64,000 nucleotides of DNA, from the NCBI GenBank assembly GCA_963971575.1, contig OZ020612.1, positions 65,904,869-65,968,868 on the forward strand. Reading direction: 5' to 3'. Under the pieces are notes generated by a model, which was not told where the DNA came from, ran no database searches, and saw only the letters and a program-made list of their open reading frames with translations. Made by a program: the position numbers and the translations under genes. This DNA comes from Liopterus haemorrhoidalis (Eukaryota > Arthropoda > Insecta > Coleoptera > Dytiscidae). This document shows, piece by piece, positions 10,219-20,475 of this stretch; positions within the stretch are counted from its first letter, which is position 1; each line of letters opens with the position of its first letter.

Positions 10219-10960
10219 TTCTTTGGTTATAGCCAGGAAAGTTTTGCAGTTCAGGTACCAAGAAGTTGTCTAACATCTCCACATAACGCTCTGAATTCAC
10301 TGTAACTGCACGCCCCCTTTCGTCTTCAAAAAAGTAAGGGCCGATAATTCCTCGCGCCGACATCGCAGCCCATACGGTCACTTTAGGCGAATGTAGGGGT
10401 TTCTGATGTTTGCGTTTCGGATTCGTTGCACTCCAGTAGCGGCAGTTCTGCTTATATACGTGGCCATTAAGATGAAAATGAGCTTCATCCGAAAACAAAA
10501 TGTTGGTAAACGTTGAAAATCGCTCAATCACCTGATTTACGAAATTAAGCCTCTGACTGGCATCTTGGGGCTTTAATTCTTGCACCAATTGAATTTTGTA
10601 GGGGTGCAGCTTTAGGTCTTTGTGCACAATGCGATGTAATGATGATCTATGCACATTTAAACCACTTGCGCGCTTCCGAATTGAAAGGTTCGGGTCGTCA
10701 CGAACAGACTGATTAACATTCTCCACGTTTTCTACCGTTCTTGATGACCTAGGTCGCCCGGATTTTGATTTATCCAGCGTTGTACCAGTCTCTTCAAACT
10801 TTTTAACCCAATGTCGAATGAGAGGAATGCTTGGCGCCTCATTTAAGTGGCGAAAACCTCGAATACTGCAGAATTTTCTACGCGCTACAGTCGCCGAATC
10901 ACCGTTTGTGTAAAACTCTCGCACGCATAACGCGCTGTCTGCTCCCGAGAAACGCTCCAT
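10199..10960 (-). pseudogene. IS630/mariner-like transposase, C-terminally truncated
   Basis: From the Met of MERFSGADSALCVREFYTNG (minus strand, 10960) the frame is open for over 250 residues: N-terminal DUF4817-like HTH, linker KSKSGRPRSSRTVENVEN, second HTH (LSIRKRASGLNVHRSSLHRI), then ILFSDEAHFHLNG with the first catalytic Asp. It ends in unrelated residues (NLKYKT, stop) before the second Asp. The open frame upstream of this Met runs through the TIR and poly-T flank and is not likely to be translated. It differs from the full copy at only a handful of residues, so the truncation is young. Missing two catalytic Asp, it cannot transpose but keeps the DNA-binding region. Confidence 0.9.
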
Positions 10961-11075
10961 AGCGACTGAATTCCCAAGAGCCAGGCTACCGATTGACATA
11001 ACCTCCGCGCCCCTCGGATACGTTGCGTTCACGCAGTAAGCTAAATAAATATAAAATTTCTTTTGAGACACCTTG
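10219..11075 (-). mobile_element. truncated copy of the 20476-21785 transposon
   Basis: Nearly identical to the right part of the element at 20476-21785. The right TIR is present (ends CACCTTG at 11075, TA following). Similarity breaks off near 10219, so the left TIR and about a third of the element are gone. A poly-T tract (11083-11102) abuts the retained end. Confidence 0.92.
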
Positions 11076-11102
11076 TATTTTTGATTTTTTTTTTTTTTTT
11101 TT

Positions 11103-12149
11103 CTCCGGAGCATCGCCGGGTATGTTTGCTAGTATTATATAATTAATATGATTTAATATTTATTTCTTTGTTGAGATTTACCGAGATCTGTCATTTGCCA
11201 GCACTGCACACGAGGCGTTCGTTTTTACAAACTTGTACAATCAACACAAGTGTCACGTTGTGTTTCATACAACACAAACTGTGCACAGTTGTGAATTAAC
11301 GAACCCACCTTTAATGAAGGCACACACCCTTGAAGTTTCGAAGATTCCTCTTGGGACATCCTGTATAATTCTATTTCAGTGACACGTCCTTAAAAAGGAT
11401 TTATATAATATATTGCTGTAAAAAAATTAATACCCGTATCTCGTATCTTAATTTAACAAATTTCTTTTCTTATATTTTAATTGTGCTAATCAAGATATTT
11501 TTAATCCGAGTGATGCATGAATGGTTATAAAAAATTTTGCGTGGAATGAAACATGAAAAGTGGAGAAAGAGAGATGGAATTAACTCCGGCGGAAAGACAG
11601 ATAAGAAGCAAAAGTTTAGAGCGGAAAAGAAACGACAAAAACGAACGAAGCGGAAATACAAACCGGAGGAAAATAATATCACTAAGAATGGACTAATAGA
11701 CCAACTTTTGTAAATATAAATAGCAGTTTCTCCTTAATTGACATTTCTTTTATTTAATATAATGGAAGAGATGTTTTTTATCCCTCTATATATAAAAAAA
11801 CAAATGTGTACATAAAAATGATGTTCCAATTACAATTTGTCTTGTTTTTACAAATTTCAAGTATGAAAACAAAAATATGAACAAACTAATTAGTCAAGGA
11901 AATACGTAGTTTTCGAAAGAAAGTTTTGCGAGAATTTTGGAAATTGGTGCGATAAATAGATCTTGAGGTGATGTTTTCAAGATCACATTTTGTGACTAAT
12001 ATATTTGCCAAAAACTTCGAAAAAAAAGTAACTGGAATTTTCATTTTTATAAGTTGTCATGAGCTCTCCTTTTATGGTTTGAAGTATGCTTTTGCTAAAC
12101 ATAACTTCTTTATTTGTTCCGCGAAAAAACAGATCTCCCATTTTCTTTT
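11103..12149. other. no gene seen
   Basis: AT-rich sequence without recognised features; small frames only. Confidence 0.5.
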
Positions 12150-12480
12150 CTTTGATACAGGTGTCCCGCAGGGTTCCATTCTTGGTCCATTATTGTTCCT
12201 AATATATATGACTTCCCAACTTATATTGATCATCCCAGTATTTTGTATGCAGACGACACCACTATGGTAACAAAAGCAGTGAATTTAGAGAACGACATTT
12301 CTAAAAGCCAAACGGCCTTAAAAAAAGCAAAATACTGGTTTGATACGAACCAACTCTCTCTCTCAACCTCGGCAAACCCCTAGAAATTCTAATAACATGA
12401 CAAAGTGACCGTGTTAACCAGGATCATGTTAAGTTTCTCGGAGTGCATGTTGATCCCGGTTTGACGTGGAATCACCATGT
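12150..12480 (+). pseudogene. Jockey-like LINE reverse transcriptase fragment
   Basis: TGVPQGSILGPLLFLIY at 12160-12210 is the conserved RT core segment. After a frame change ILYADDTTMVTKAVNLENDI carries the catalytic YADD box, followed by KKAKYWFDTNQLSLS and, in another frame, KFLGVHVDPGLTWNHHV-like residues. At least three frame changes make it a pseudogene. It stops at about 12480, where an oppositely oriented RT fragment begins. Similar in motif spacing to the LINE at 15654-16782. Confidence 0.85.
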
Positions 12481-12484
12481 TAAA

Positions 12485-13194
12485 GTTTTGGCTGGTTTTC
12501 CAGTTTGGGCAAATTAAGTCTTCGAAGACTCTCATCATAGGGAAGTCTGTTGAAACCAAATGGTAAGCGCGTAGCACGTCTTTGGACTCTTTCCATAATG
12601 TCAATATCTTTTCTAAGACTTGGTGACCAAACAGAAACGGCGAATTCTATATGTGGTGAAAATTTTGCGTAATAATACAGGAGACGGTCTAGCAAATGCT
12701 CTAGAGATAAGGTACAACACACTATTTGCTTTCTTAACACACTTGATCACATGTGTAGACCAACTGAGGTTTGTGCATATTGTCAATCCCGAATCAACCT
12801 GTTCAGAAACTTGTTGGATAGTAATACCGTTAAGGTAGTACTGCAACCTAGGATTGTTTGTGCCTAGATGAAGAACACTAGTTTTATTTATATTAACTGG
12901 TATAAGCCAGGTCGATGACCATTCAAACAGATTACTAATGTCATTTTGAAGTTCATCATACTGAGAAACAGGGTTATGGAATATCTTTACGTCGTCAGCG
13001 TAGAAGCAGTGTGGAGATTTTACAATATAACCAAGATCGCTGATGTAAATAAGGAACAACAATGGTCCTAAGACAGATCCTTGAGGTACCCCACTAATGA
13101 CCGGTGCTGAGGAGGAAAATGCATTTCCTACTTTCACGCAGAAATATCTTCCAGTAAGAAACGCTTCAATCCAATGTAGAAAGACTCCTTCCAT
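12485..13194 (-). pseudogene. CR1/Jockey-group LINE reverse transcriptase fragment
   Basis: Minus strand: HWIEAFLTGRYFCVKVGNAF, then SGVPQGSVLGPLLFLIYISD and CFYADDVKIFHNPVSQYDEL (catalytic YADD), then WSSTWLIPVNINKTSVLHLG (the thumb-side N..K motif). A frameshift near 12700 moves to LLYYYAKFSPHIEFAVSVWS and VQRRATRLPFGFNRLPYDES, the usual post-RT region. The 5' endonuclease part is absent. Clade assignment (CR1 or Jockey) is from general resemblance and is not firm. Confidence 0.85.
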
Positions 13195-13420
13195 CTCTAT
13201 GGCATGTGTTCAGTCTGCCATAGCTCCAGGACCATCCATACAACTGTGCATGCAATTGATCTCCACCCTGCTCCAACTTTGTACTGATCCCATTCTCTCC
13301 AGAGCTTTTTTTGTGTTTCAATCCCTTTAGTATCTCAACTAATTCTTCTTTTTGTGGAGGCTGTATAATACAGTCCTCCGGTTCTACTCTTAAAGTCTCC
13401 TCCTCTTCTTGTATCATGTT
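13195..13420 (-). pseudogene. LINE reverse transcriptase N-terminal fragment
   Basis: Minus strand residues KEELVEILKGLKHKKSSGEN followed by GISTKLEQGGDQLHAQLYG match the RT entry motif (E.I..LK..K.PG.DGI..E....G..L...L) of LINEs such as the one at 13975-17130, in the opposite direction. It then joins the CR1/Jockey fragment at 13194 with no visible signal. The fused reading of the two fragments (to 13600) is not a real gene. Confidence 0.65.
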
Positions 13421-13974
13421 GAACATAGTATGTAGGCGATGTAAAAAATTAAAAAAACAGAAAAGGCCAATTTTATTTATATACGTAGATAACAAGTATA
13501 TTCTAGTAAATAATTGAAATTTTTCAATTATGCAACCCACATAACAAAAACAGATATCCCACCACCCACATAAAATAATTACGACATTTTTTCGTGTCAT
13601 TTGTCGTAATTTAATATAGTGGATTTAGTTGCATGACAGGTATCTTGATACAGAGGGTTGAAATGAGGGAATACCGCCACACGATGAGACTCTAACAGGT
13701 AGCCACACTGAAAGCATACGTATCTTAGAGAATTCGCGCGTATTTACCGCCAAATATTGTGGTGAGAGCTAATTTACTACATAGGGGTGTTTTAGAAAAG
13801 GGGATGAACATCTATGTCTTCATTACGGGTGAAAATATATACTATGCTTCCTCTATCGCAAAATAATTATCACTTTGTGTCTAAAGTTTACCGCAAATTA
13901 GTTTTAAAAAAAAAATTGAATACAAACAAAATCGTAATCAAAATAAAAACTTATATTTATTAAACGTTACTAGA
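13421..13974. other. no gene seen
   Basis: AT-rich flank; no recognised structure. Confidence 0.5.
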
Positions 13975-14122
13975 TATTCAGGAAGGTCTTGTAGAGATGG
14001 GGTATACGTTATAAAATAACTCTTAGAAAAGATGGTAGCACGAAGATAACCAGTTCACCTAAGTTTCATGGACTTACATAGGGCTTACGATACTGTTCCG
14101 TTGAGTAAGTTGTGGACTAGCA

Positions 14123-15207
14123 CAGGGGTCGGTAACATGCGGCTCTTTTAGAAAATTTTGTGGCTCCTTGAAAATTGGCTGGTTTTTATTTTAATATAAT
14201 TTATTTTTAAATTTGCAACTTTCTGCCTGTACTATATAGGTTTTGTTTTGTTCAGGATGTTTTACGGTGCAATTCACGCCCGGTAATTCCCCGGTATATT
14301 CCCTTTTAGAAGAAGTAATTTGTTTCGATAAAAAGTTATCTGTATTTGTGATTGATTTACGTGCAGAAACATTTAATAATTTACAAATACATAAGGACAA
14401 TAACAACGTTATTAATGCATTTTTTTTACACAAACTATTGTTACCATGCAATAAGCTTTTGGAGAAAGATTTAAAGAGTTTAGAAAATATAAAGCTACAC
14501 TAGCTTTTTTGACAAAACCAAATGAAGCAGATATGCAGCAATTACATTTATCACCATTCCCATTGATTAATCAGGCACAATTTGAAGTTCAATTATTGGA
14601 TTTGAAATCCAAAGATTATGGAATATAAAATTTAATTCTGAACTGGAAAATTTAGAAAGAGAAAAGGGCATTTTATCTTCCCAGCGTAAGTGGACCGAAA
14701 TTCACAATCTTCAAAATGTAGGTAAAGTTGTTTTCGAAGCTTGGAAAGGTCTCTCAAAATCGTTCAATCATTTAAAAAAATATGTTTTTGGACTACTGAC
14801 AATTTTCGCATCCACATATTACTGTGAGCAAGTATTTTCACATATGAAATTAATAAAGAGTCAGTTAAGAAGGAATCGTACTGACCTGAAACTTGAGTGC
14901 TGCCTTAAGTTAAAGATTACTGAATATTCACCAAATATTGAAGTCTTATCTTACACTATGCAAGAGCAATCGTTCTATTAAAAAAAATTATTATATTGTA
15001 ATATACTGGCAAGTGCAATAGGTATCACAAACTAAATGTATGATTAAATATTAATTTATTTTAATACCTGATTATTTTAAAATAAATAAACAATTTTTAC
15101 GTTTTCTTCTTAAATATAGCATATATTTTTTAGCGGCTCTTCCATGTTATTGTTTTTGTTTTGAATATAGATTTGGCTCTTCGTCACCGAAAGGTTGCCG
15201 ACCCCTG
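14123..15207 (+). mobile_element. hAT transposon remnant, 1085 bp, TSD GACTAGCA
   Basis: Ends CAGGGGTCGGTAACATGCGG and, inverted, CAGGGGTCGGCAACCTTTCG, each followed by a GGCTCTT motif. A perfect 8-bp target duplication GACTAGCA lies at 14115-14122 and 15208-15215. The interior retains only the C-terminal part of a transposase, so the element is internally deleted. It sits inside the RT gene at 13975-17130. Confidence 0.95.
14243..14981 (+). pseudogene. hAT transposase C-terminal remnant with dimerisation region
   Basis: The open frame from 14243 (to YKLH-type sequence near 14503) gives VIDLRAETFNNLQIHKDNNN and similar residues. After frame changes, 14630-14981 encodes WKFNSELENLEREKGILSSQ, FNHLKKYVFGLLTIFASTYY, CEQVFSHMKLIKSQLRRNRT and DLKLECCLKLKITEYSPNIE, then stop. 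The STYYCEQVFSHMK..KS..R..LTD..L...L pattern is the hAT C-terminal dimerisation domain of the GTF2IRD2/ZBED-like group. The N-terminal BED finger and the catalytic half are missing. Non-functional. Confidence 0.85.
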
Positions 15208-15653
15208 GACTAGCACGATAAACCACGGAATATAACAGTCGTAAGTCATCGCCGCAAAAAACTTGAAGGAACGGTGTACAAGTTCTATTAAATACGGAAA
15301 ACGAATATCCCAAAAATACCCAGTGACGAAAGGCCTTTGCAAAGGATGCACCCCAGCCCCGACGCTGTTTAACCTGTATCTGGAAGAATGACTAATTCCT
15401 TGGAAGAATAAATATAGTAAAATGGAAATAATGATAGTGGGTGTACCATTGTACACATTGCTTTTCGTTGACGATGAAATAGTAACTGCCGACGATGAAC
15501 ATGGTTCAAGCTAAATGTTTCGAAAATCAGAAAAATCCTATAAACGGTGGGGTTTTGAACTAAATTACAAGAAAATACAATACCTCGTATTGGAGAGGAA
15601 CGTAGTGATCTTGTCCTGAAGAACGAGAATATACAAAAATCTTCCGAATTTAA

Positions 15654-16782
15654 TAATAATAATAATAATATTTATTTATTGTTCACATACAATACATAAT
15701 CATTAATGGACAGTCAATCAGATAAATTACAACAACATGAATTAATTACAAAATGATAATTGATACACAGAAGTTATAAATTAAGTTCAAAAAATTCCTT
15801 AAAACTATACATTGGGTTTTCAGTCAATAAGTTTTTAATTGTTTTTTTAAATTGTACTGAACTTAATTCTTTGGTGGAAACTGGTAACAAATTCATAAAC
15901 TTTATAGAATAATAGTTAATACTATATCTAGATTTATTTATTCGTGTAAAATTGGGGTAAATATTTGATTTATTACGTGTGTTATATTTGTGAACGTCTT
16001 CATAAGAGACAAAAGAATTTAGGTTTTGATGGGCATAAACTAAACAATGATAGATAAAAAGTGATGGTAGTGTCATGATTCTAAATTCTTTAAAGAGTAA
16101 CCTACAATCAGCTCTATAAGATGCACTCCCCATCACTCTTATTGCACGCCTCTGTAGTCTAAAAACTCTTTCATCAGAGGCAGACTGTCCCCGTGCTAAA
16201 AGAGCGTATGCTATGTGCGACTGAAATAACGCAAAATACGTAATTAATAAAACATCCCTTGTAACTGATTTTTGTAGGTTTCTTAGAAGATAGATGGTTT
16301 TGCACAATTTCCCACATATATGGGCAACGTGATGGTCCCATATCAAATGAGGATCAATATGGACTCCTAAAAATTTAATGCAATCCGGATTATTATAGTT
16401 ATGATTTTTTGTTGTTATGAATAAATTTTGCGTTTTCTCCTCATTTAATGATAATTTATTTGATAAAAACCAGTCTTTTGCTTTAGATAAATTATCACTA
16501 GAAACATGTTGCATGTGTTCCAGGGACAATGATCTTGTTATAAGGGTCGTATCATCGGCATATAAAATAGATTTCGTCTCAATAGCAGAAAATAAATGAT
16601 TGAAATAAATTAAAAATAGTAATGGACCTAAAATTGAACCCTGCGGTACTCCATACATAATATTGAGCGAATCTGACTTAGAATTATTTATACATACAAA
16701 CTGTTTTCTGTTTGTTAGATACGATTCTATAAGTGAACAGCTACTGTGACTGAAACCGTACATTTTAAGAACCTTGAAATAA
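15654..16782 (-). mobile_element. 5'-truncated Jockey-like LINE, TSD GAATTTAA
   Basis: Inserted antisense into the older LINE. Its 3' end (low coordinate) is an (ATT)n tail; its 5' end is truncated within ORF2. GAATTTAA occurs at 15646-15653 and 16783-16790 and, once reduced to a single copy, restores the host codons for SEFKNLG. At the 5' junction (about 16764-16782) a 12-nt stretch TTAAGAACCTTG copied from the adjacent target is present, as often found when target-primed reverse transcription is completed by microhomology. Confidence 0.92.
15774..16763 (-). CDS. Jockey-like LINE reverse transcriptase, C-terminal 329 residues, open
   Basis: An uninterrupted frame carrying the second half of an RT. 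IESYLTNRKQFVCINNSKSD is followed by YGVPQGSILGPLLFLIYFNH (RT core segment), SILYADDTTLITRSLSLEHM (catalytic YADD), LSKAKDWFLSNKLSLNEEKT, IKFLGVHIDPHLIWDHHVAH and the conserved post-RT block YFALFQSHIAYALLARG..., RLQRRAIRVMGSASYRADCR. The Met at 16763 is internal to the original ORF: the endonuclease, RT motif A and any ORF1 are lost through 5' truncation. The absence of stops over ~330 codons marks it as one of the youngest LINE insertions here. It could not self-mobilise. Confidence 0.9.
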   Translation of the reverse strand: MYGFSHSSCSLIESYLTNRKQFVCINNSKSDSLNIMYGVPQGSILGPLLFLIYFNHLFSAIETKSILYADDTTLITRSLSLEHMQHVSSDNLSKAKDWFLSNKLSLNEEKTQNLFITTKNHNYNNPDCIKFLGVHIDPHLIWDHHVAHICGKLCKTIYLLRNLQKSVTRDVLLITYFALFQSHIAYALLARGQSASDERVFRLQRRAIRVMGSASYRADCRLLFKEFRIMTLPSLFIYHCLVYAHQNLNSFVSYEDVHKYNTRNKSNIYPNFTRINKSRYSINYYSIKFMNLLPVSTKELSSVQFKKTIKNLLTENPMYSFKEFFELNL

Positions 16783-17130
16783 GAATTTAAGAACCTTGGT
16801 ATAACCTTATTAACTGGGAAAAGTCATTACCGGAAAAATAAATCAGGGAAAAAGAGTTCAACTCTTTCCTTTGAATGATAAAGTTACTACAGAAACCAAA
16901 ACTATTTGCAAGACCGTATTAGAAAGTACGTATGGATAGGAAGTGTGGGAGCTAAATAAGAAAGACAAAGAGAGTTTAATGGCTGTAGAAATGGATTTCT
17001 GGAAAAGAAGTTGTGGCATCTTGAAGCTTGATCGGGTACGTAATGAAGCGATTAAAGACAAAATAGGTATCGAAGAAAACATAACTCACACCATTGAAAT
17101 GAAGATACATTGAAGAGACAAAAATCACAT

Positions 17131-17624
17131 TGATCAGACTATATTTGGTCTAAATTCTATGGCCAAAACAAATGCAATTTAATGTTGCGTGACGTTGTTG
17201 TTGCTACAATACCCTCTTAAACATTATGACTTTAGGTCCAAGACCGATTTTTTTCCAAAAAGACTTGAGCACACCCTACACAGTTGGAGAGATCAGATCC
17301 TATTGCTTTTTATGCGTTCTTTGAACTTTTCTCGTTATATTTTCATAGGTTTTGTTTAATTATTGGAACAATTTATTAGGTGTTAGAGTTGATTTTTTTT
17401 ACAAGATCTGACAGGTTGTTCAATCAATCAAAAAGGAAACTTAATTATATCTTAACTGGGTTTTCTTAAATCGTGTGTAATGCAGTTTGCTTCTTGATCC
17501 GATAGCTGTTGATAGATGGATTTTGATATCAGATATATAAAATATCTGCGTTGCATTATAAAAATGCATTTTTCTACAATCAAAACCAAAAGTAATGATT
17601 TTGAAACAATTTTGAGGATGTACA
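17131..17624. other. no gene seen
   Basis: AT-rich flank of the LINE; nothing recognised. Confidence 0.5.
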
Positions 17625-17788
17625 CAGAGGCGAATTAACCGGTGGGCGGACTGGGCGGCAGTCCTGAGCCCACGAAGCCGGGGGGCCTACCGAAGTCTAT
17701 ATACAAATATTTACGTTCTATTTAAAATAATAGGGGGCCCATTTTAATTTTACCGCCCAGGTCCCCCAAGCAACTTAATTCGCCACTG
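17625..17788. mobile_element. short hAT-type MITE, 164 bp
   Basis: Inverted ends CAGAGGCGAATTAA and CAGTGGCGAATTAA, with GGGCGG..GGGC and GCCCAGG subterminal G/C-rich parts. No clear 8-bp duplication. Non-coding. Confidence 0.65.
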
Positions 17789-17975
17789 CGTCTATTTTCA
17801 TTATTTGCATCATTTTATAAAAATCTGTCCATCTATCAATATGTGAGCTGTGAAAGAGAAGTGAATTTATATTAACGAAAAAATCTACCCCCTCTCCCGT
17901 AACATTACTGCTAAACACCATTAATTTGTAAGACATAGGGTAGGCCTAGGGGCTCCGTCATAGAAATGGATTCAG
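17789..17975 (+). repeat. internal fragment of the hAT element seen at 29892-30492
   Basis: About 175 bp from CATTATTTGCATCATTTTAT to TAGGGGCTCCGTCATAGAAA matches 30275-30450 closely, including GACATAGGGTAGGCCTAGGG. Neither TIR of that family is present here. Confidence 0.85.
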
Positions 17976-17997
17976 GGGAAAGAGATATAATGACAAT

Positions 17998-18300
17998 TTT
18001 TTGAATGGCATAATTTACATTATTTTGTGAAAATTGTAAAATAAAGAAAATCACAACTCAAAAATGGTTAGAGATAGCGACCAGCGGTTGAAATTTTTGA
18101 ATTCCTTGTAGTTTATTTAGATTAGAAAAAATTTGAGGCCTTACTCGTTTTGCGTATTTTAAAATTATGACAAATTTTAATATGGCGTGATTTATAGAAA
18201 TATTCATTTTCGCATGGATATATTTCAAAAACGAAATGTAATAAAGACCTGCGGTTGAAATTTTTGAAATCTTGAGGTCCTAATTTACTTGTAACCAGAT
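17998..18300. repeat. ~178-bp satellite family, diverged units
   Basis: Blocks GGCATAATTTACATTATTTT, CACAACTCAAAAATGGTTAG and CCTTGTAGTTTATTTAGATT match the satellites at 4690 and 29346. The version with TTTGAGGCCTTACTCGTTTT is also the one that ends the 29-kb array. A second, poorer unit extends to about 18300. Confidence 0.82.
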
Positions 18301-18996
18301 TTTGAAACAAATTTTTTTTTTAAATTTTTTCATTTTTTTTGAAAATTTTGAAAATTGCTAACAAAAAATTGGTTAGGGATATAAATATGCAGCTTGAAAT
18401 TTTAAAATTCTATTACACTGTTCAGTCTAAGAAAAAAATCGGGCTTAAATAAACATATTATTAAGTTTTGTAGAGGCAGTAATCCAAAATCCTTGAAAAT
18501 GGCCAAAAATCGAAAAAATCGTAAGGGGTAGACCTTAAATAAATCGTGATTTTGAAGTAAAAAATTTTTGTCTCCAATTTTGTTGAAAATTGGTACAAAT
18601 ATGCATTTTTGGTCAGAGATCAAGAAAATTTGGTCCATTTTGACGTTTGGGCAAAAGTTTTGGAATTATAGGCAAAAAACTGACCTAAATCAGCTCTAAC
18701 TCAAAAACAAGGAAAGCATGAATTTTTTAAATATTTTTTTCATAATGTTCACCCCAAAATTAGCCTAAAACTATATTTTGGCTAAAATCGGAGTTTAAAA
18801 AATTTTGACCAAAATTTTCAATATTTTGGAAGAATTTTTTTAAAAATTTTTGTTCGAAAATTGCTATACTTATATATTTTTAGCCTTAGATCACAAATAT
18901 ATGGTAAGTTTTGAGTTACGGTCTAAAATTTTGACATTTTCGGCAAAAAAGACGGTCCACAAAAAGGCTCAGAACCGATGAAATGTTAGCCTGCCC
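18301..18996. other. AT-rich, no gene seen
   Basis: Dominated by runs of A and T with TTTTGACCAAAATTTT-like phrases. It may be very diverged satellite, but no period can be read. Confidence 0.5.
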
Positions 18997-19290
18997 CTTT
19001 TTTACTTGCCCGACCTTAATATATAAGGGGCAAGTATTGTAACCGCGAAAATTTTCGATGTCGAGATTTTGACTGATGACCACGTTTCATGGTCCAGGGA
19101 ATCCAAAAAACCTATTTTCGAAGTGCCGTCCGTATGTGTGTGTGTCTGTGTGTGTGTGTGTGTCTGTGTGTGTGACTGTGTGTGTGTCTGTGTGTATACA
19201 CGATTACTCAAAAACGGTTTAACTTAAAGAGTTCGTTCTGGTACTAAAAAATTCTCCTAATAACTGGGAAGAACCCTATTGTTTTTTATT
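18997..19290 (+). repeat. dispersed repeat with (TG)n, partner of 1-49
   Basis: Begins CTTGCCCGACCTTAATATAT and continues through AATTTTCGATGTCGAGATTT to a TGTGTGTCTG microsatellite (19134-19200), then ACTCAAAAACGGTTTAACTT. The organisation (unique lead, microsatellite, trailing ACTCAAAAACGG) resembles that of the CAGA-bearing families in this window, but the sequences differ. Confidence 0.7.
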
Positions 19291-20229
19291 AAAATCCGAA
19301 ACCGGAAACGGAAGTTATTATACATTAAAATTTAAAAAAATTCGTAACAAGTAAACCAAGCCTTGGACAAAAAATTGTATTGGACATAATTTGATGTATT
19401 TTTGAAGATTTACCTAAATCTTTTTTTAAATAAAAAAAAATATATGTATTTTTTTTTTATTATTATTTTTTTTTATGGGAGGGCAAGTCTAGCGGAGGTC
19501 TTCCTTCGCCACTGGTTTAATCTTTATAAACTAATACTTACGTCTTATCTATCATCACTATGGATAGTAATATAGGTATATATGGGTAGTAAACTTCATC
19601 CTTGTGTAATATAGCCTGCTTTATATAGTTGTTAAATAAAATACTATTATTTTCAGTACTTTTCTAACTTCATAACTGCAAAATGATATAATTACTTAGA
19701 AAATAAGGGACGGACAAACAAACAAACGAAAGAAATTTTAGTCAAAAGAAGAAGAAGAAGGAAATAATTATGTTATTGAATTATGTTATTCACTTGAATA
19801 GATTACCAACGCTTACACTTAAATATTTAACGTTGAGATATTATCGAATGTGGGAATAAAATGTTCAGTTAGAGCGTGTTGAGGTCATCAAAGATTTGAC
19901 TTATTTATCAGCGCAATTATTTAATTTAAGTTGTCGTTCAATAAATACAAATCATTAATCTTCACGTGATTGGAGCGATGAGTCGACCGCCAGCAAAATA
20001 TCAACAAGGATCAGCTGATTAATATTTAAATAAACATTAATTTAATAACAACAATCTGTAATATTTGCACTATTTCATTAATTTAATGTATACAAATTAT
20101 GAAGTACTAAACCATAACAAATTATTCATACATTTGTAAAATTAAAGTCAGTAGCGGACTAAAAAATTAAACTTACCCGGGAAACTTTTAGAAACGGGCC
20201 GCATTTAGGTAAGAAAAAATACACACTAC
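19291..20229. other. no gene seen
   Basis: AT-rich; no recognisable element or frame. Confidence 0.5.
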
Positions 20230-20385
20230 ATGGAAAAACTCGTACCAGATCGTGAAATTATTAAAAATATTGTTTCGATTCGTGAAAAAGATTTAGATTT
20301 CTATCCCGATTCACCCGAAAAACAATGTTTAAAAAATGTATTGTCTTCATTTGAAAACTCCAACTACTTATCCTCATTACCGTAA
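20230..20385 (+). CDS. unrecognised 51-residue ORF
   Basis: A small frame starting ATG at 20230: MEKLVPDREIIKNIVSIREK, then DLDFYPDSPEKQCLKNVLSS, ending before 20385. Its composition (charged, amphipathic, few low-complexity runs) looks more protein-like than its surroundings. I do not recognise it. A CAGTAGCGGACTAAA motif near 20153 resembles DNA-transposon termini, so it may be a transposase shard. No promoter or splice evidence was seen. Confidence 0.25.
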   Translation: MEKLVPDREIIKNIVSIREKDLDFYPDSPEKQCLKNVLSSFENSNYLSSLP

Positions 20386-20475
20386 TTTAAAAAGGATAAA
20401 AATATTTGACCTATGAAAAAAATATATGATCTACAGAATAGTACCTGTTTATATATATAATAGTTTACCTATGTA

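Larger units (their letters stand above)
13975..17130 (+). pseudogene. LINE ORF2 pseudogene (probable RTE/L1-like type) interrupted twice
   Basis: Three coding blocks belong to one reverse transcriptase. Block 1 (13975-14122) ends FMDLHRAYDTVPLSKLWTS, RT motif A. Block 2 (15208-15653) resumes TINHGIYNS and continues VTKGLCKGCTPAPTLFNLYL, LLFVDDEIVTADDE (motif C, FVDD) and KRWGFELNYKKIQYLV, reaching KSSEF. Block 3 (16783-17130) resumes KNLGITL and ends with the post-RT segment LNKKDKESLMAVEMDFWKRS, CGILKLDRVRNEAIKDKIGI. A hAT element and a Jockey-like LINE separate the blocks; removing each with one target duplication restores the codons exactly. Stops and frameshifts elsewhere show the LINE was already decaying. 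The 5' endonuclease is absent. Confidence 0.9.

Noticed and set aside
13166..13600. 144-codon antisense ORF
   Set aside because: Only its middle resembles LINE RT. It fuses two unrelated LINE fragments and unrelated flank, so it is not one gene.
17998..18990. Short antisense ORFs (62 and 78 codons)
   Set aside because: Phe/Lys-rich translations of AT-rich satellite-like DNA, with no similarity to proteins.
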